Positions 61,817 through 64,000 of a DNA stretch of 64,000 nucleotides are shown here, piece by piece (within the stretch, counting starts at the first letter, position 1; each line of letters begins with the position of its first letter). The DNA is from Myceligenerans pegani (lineage in GTDB: Bacteria > Actinomycetota > Actinomycetes > Actinomycetales > Cellulomonadaceae), in contig NZ_JADBGR010000105.1 of assembly GCF_014892515.1 (NCBI RefSeq), positions 7,628-71,627 of the forward strand, read 5' to 3'. The notes under the pieces were generated by a model. That model did not search any database, was not told where the DNA came from, and worked only from the letters and a program-made list of their open reading frames with translations. The position numbers and the translations under genes are program-made.

Positions 61817-61833
61817 TCAGCCGCGGGCTCTGG

Positions 61834-62658
61834 TCAGCGTGCCGCGGCCGCGGGTGCGGGTGGCACGTCGGGGACCGACACCGTGCCGAGCCGGACCACG
61901 GGAGGCGCCGCCTGCTGGAGCCAGTACGACTCCCGGACGTCGGTGAACGCGCGCACACACGCCGCGCAGTCGACCAGGTGGTCCTCGAGCTCGCGGCGGC
62001 GTCCCGGCAGCAGCCGGTGCCGGATGTAGTCGTGCATGGCACCGCGGGTGATCCGGCACGCCGCCGGGTCGAGGGGCGTCACGGTCGCGAAACCGGGTGC
62101 GGGCCGGTTACTGGCCGGCCGCGTGCGTCGCGTCGCGGGCGGTGGTCCCGCGGTGGGCGCGGCCGGCGCGATCGACGGCGGAAGCTCCGTGCGCCCGGCG
62201 CCCGGCGTGGTGTGTACCGCGGGGCGCGGCGTGGTGGACGGTGCCTCCTCGCGGACGACGGCGGTCGCGGCGGCGTCGGCCGGTCCCGTGGCGGCGGGCC
62301 GGGTTCCTGCCAGCTCTGCCGTAGCAGCTCCTGCCGCCGAGGTCTCAGCCGCGGGACTGCCGGCCGCGGAACTGCCGGCCGCGGAACTGCCGGCCGCGGA
62401 CGTCTTGGTCGCGGACGCCGTCGCCGCCGACGTCTCGTTCGCCGATGCCTCGGTTGCTGCGTCGATCGCCGCGTGGTGCCAGTAGTCCACCGGGCGATCG
62501 ACGGCCCCGTGCACGGCGATCTCTCGGCACAGCTGCTCGAGGCCGAAGCTCGTGGCCAGTTCCGGGTCGGCGCCCGGAACCTGCCGCGACACGGCGAACA
62601 CGACAGCGCGCCGCTGGGCGGCCAGCTCGCTCAGATCAGTGCTGATCAGCGTGTGCAA
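61834..62658 (-). CDS. Protein with C-terminal anti-sigma-type zinc finger (zf-HC2-like), 274 aa
   Basis: N-terminal about 70 residues are helical (ISTDLSELAAQRRAVVFAVS...). A long Ala/Thr/Ser/Pro-rich region (about 75-195) follows, then CRITRGAMHDYIRHRLLPG and LEDHLVDCAACVRAFTDVRE, which give the HxxxCxxC finger of anti-sigma factors. No membrane helix follows the finger. It is paralogous to the next gene, with the same C-R-x-T-R-x-A-MHDY arrangement. Sigma partner not in the window. Confidence 0.75.
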   Translation of the reverse strand: MHTLISTDLSELAAQRRAVVFAVSRQVPGADPELATSFGLEQLCREIAVHGAVDRPVDYWHHAAIDAATEASANETSAATASATKTSAAGSSAAGSSAAGSPAAETSAAGAATAELAGTRPAATGPADAAATAVVREEAPSTTPRPAVHTTPGAGRTELPPSIAPAAPTAGPPPATRRTRPASNRPAPGFATVTPLDPAACRITRGAMHDYIRHRLLPGRRRELEDHLVDCAACVRAFTDVRESYWLQQAAPPVVRLGTVSVPDVPPAPAAAAR

Positions 62659-62841
62659 CCTCGTCCTCCAGTCCGCGAGGCGCCGCGCCGCCGGTCAGCG
62701 GCGAGGCACCACCGACATGGTGGCACTTACGTGTCCGTGCATGGAAGCTTCGTCTGAAATATCGGAGATATCAGTGGGATACCGCCCAACTCAGCTCCAA
62801 GACTCGGTACCCGCCACACCCCGATCGTGTGCCCGGACGCA

Positions 62842-62879
62842 CGGAGGGCCCGGGTCCGATTCCGGTCCCGGGCCCTCCG
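62842..62879 (-). terminator. Terminator of the partial zinc-finger gene
   Basis: Perfect 13-bp stem CGGAGGGCCCGGG / CCCGGGCCCTCCG with a 12-nt loop, 32 nt beyond the stop at 62912. Confidence 0.8.
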
Positions 62880-62911
62880 AGGTGGGGCGCTCGTCGAGGT
62901 GAGGCGCTCGT

Positions 62912-64000
62912 TCAGTTGCCCTGCAGGTTCCCCGCGAGCTCGTCGACCGCCTCCGCGCCGTCGCCCGACAGGCCGCCCGTGAGGTCGTCGACGGCCTGCG
63001 TGCCGTCACCGAGCCCGCCGGCCACATCGCCGAAGACCGCAAGATTCAGCAGGTCGCCGATGACAGGGATGTCCTCGAGCCCGCCCAGCACGTTCTCCAG
63101 GCCGCCGAGGGGCAGCTCGCCCAGCACGCTGCCGAGGCCACCCGGGGGTGCCTCAGGCGTCTCGGGCGCCTCGGGCGGCTCCGGCGGCTCAGGAGCGCCG
63201 GGCTCGCCTCCGCCCCCGTTGCCGGGATCGTTTCCGTTCCCGTTGTTCCCGCCGCCGTTGTTGCCCCCGCCGTTGTTGCCGTCGCCACCGTTGCCCTCGC
63301 CGCCGGCGGGCTCCTCGGGCCCGGGTTCCGGCGCGGGTGGCGGTGCGTCCCCGGGACCGGGGTCCGGCGCAGGGTCGGGCTCGGCCTGGGGTGCGGCGCC
63401 GTCGGACGGTGCCTCCGGCGTCGACTGGTCGAGCGGCGGCGGGAACTCCTCCCGGGGCTGCGGGTCCTCCGGCGGGACGTTCGGCGGCTCCTCCGCCTCC
63501 GGCTCCGGTTCGGCGTCGGGCTCCGGCTTCTCCGCCTCGGCGGCGGGATCGGCGCCCTCCCCGGCGCCGCCACCGTCCCCGGAACCGGCTCCGTCTCCTG
63601 AACCCGCCCCGTCCCCGCCGTCCTCGGACGACGCCTCCGCCTGGATCTCGGGCTGGGTCGCCATGTAGGCGCCCCAGGCGCCACCGGCGAGCGCGAGCAG
63701 TGCCAGGACGCTCGCCGCGACCGCCATCTGCTTCGGGTCCGGCCTCTTCTGCTGGGGTTTCTTCTCGTCCGCCTTCTTCTTCGCCAGGGTGGCGGCACCG
63801 CTCACGGCCATGCCCCCGAAGAAGATGGCGACGAGCTGGTCGCCGAACTCGCGCAGCATCCACGAGATCTCGCGGACGTCGATGAACGCGTGCGTGCAGT
63901 CCGCGCAGCTGTCGATGTGCATCTCGAGGCGCTTGGACCGGCGCGGCAGCAGACGACCCTTGAGGTAGTCGTGCATCGCGGCACGGGTGGTGCGGCACTC
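62912..64000 (-). CDS. Zinc-finger (zf-HC2-like) membrane protein with long acidic Pro/Gly-rich tail, 5' end outside window
   Basis: The frame is open to the right edge: the first visible residues are ECRTTRAAMHDYLKGRLLP, homologous to the middle of the neighbour, so the start lies beyond the window. The finger LEMHIDSCADC is followed by one membrane helix (about residue 90-108 of the visible part; VAASVLALLALAGGAWGAYM). A long Glu/Pro/Gly/Asn-rich extracytoplasmic part and a C-terminal Gly/Leu-rich segment follow. This is the topology of an anti-sigma factor; the binding sigma factor would be upstream, to the right. Confidence 0.75.
   Translation of the reverse strand, partial: ECRTTRAAMHDYLKGRLLPRRSKRLEMHIDSCADCTHAFIDVREISWMLREFGDQLVAIFFGGMAVSGAATLAKKKADEKKPQQKRPDPKQMAVAASVLALLALAGGAWGAYMATQPEIQAEASSEDGGDGAGSGDGAGSGDGGGAGEGADPAAEAEKPEPDAEPEPEAEEPPNVPPEDPQPREEFPPPLDQSTPEAPSDGAAPQAEPDPAPDPGPGDAPPPAPEPGPEEPAGGEGNGGDGNNGGGNNGGGNNGNGNDPGNGGGGEPGAPEPPEPPEAPETPEAPPGGLGSVLGELPLGGLENVLGGLEDIPVIGDLLNLAVFGDVAGGLGDGTQAVDDLTGGLSGDGAEAVDELAGNLQGN

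Overview
The window is high-GC DNA with Actinobacteria-style gene content. The core block ppiA - rhomboid - crgA - DUF881 - srtE - glutamine amidotransferase - pknB - pknA - pbpA - rodA - pstP - fhaB - fhaA - tRNA-Leu is the conserved neighbourhood that lies near gyrA and oriC in actinobacteria. The class E sortase, the LAxTG anchor signal and overall gene content suggest Micrococcales (a Cellulomonas/Promicromonospora-like lineage), but species cannot be read from the sequence.

Region 1 (1-7240) is the right end of an integrated element. It carries a Pra-type replication/integration activator with short co-oriented genes (the pSAM2-type actinobacterial integrative element signature), a GntR-kinase fusion coupled to a KDPG-aldolase-like gene, and a lower-GC restriction-modification pair (GHKL-ATPase restriction enzyme plus cytosine-5 methyltransferase). 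It ends at a copy of the 3' end of tRNA-Ala(UGC), which is the attachment site. The intact tRNA and the integrase are expected left of the window.

Region 2 (7308-15943) holds cell-surface genes: a translationally coupled beta-helix lipoprotein - lipoprotein - Tat-exported Dyp peroxidase operon, and a divergent 1611-residue adhesin with SdrD B-like repeats and an LAHTG sorting signal that the class E sortase at 20.1 kb could process.

Region 3 (16.0-31.9 kb) is the core growth and division block. Two Ser/Thr kinases, a PP2C phosphatase, two FHA proteins, a transpeptidase and a SEDS protein form one overlapping operon that links peptidoglycan synthesis to phosphorylation. A convergent intergenic gap here contains six DnaA-box-like 9-mers.

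Region 4 (32-43.7 kb) contains mixed metabolic and regulatory genes: a methyltransferase, hydrolases, a serpin lipoprotein, an aminotransferase, LysR, Nudix and a short LuxR. It also contains a compact transcription unit (about 34,046-34,294) with its own promoter, a perfect Shine-Dalgarno, a 12-codon ORF, several hairpins and a terminator; this is the most novel-looking feature.

Region 5 (43.8-56.3 kb) contains the glycine cleavage operon gcvP-gcvT-gcvH behind a tandem glycine riboswitch, a secreted duplicated protein, a Tat-exported amidase behind 11-bp tandem repeats, and metE and metF each behind an S-box (SAM) riboswitch. Region 6 (56.4-64 kb) contains a NYN-LOTUS RNase-like protein, PlsC, 3-methyladenine glycosylase, a DinB protein, RlmC and two paralogous zinc-finger proteins. 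Many genes in the window show a TANNNT box 6-7 nt before the start codon, which implies leaderless transcripts.
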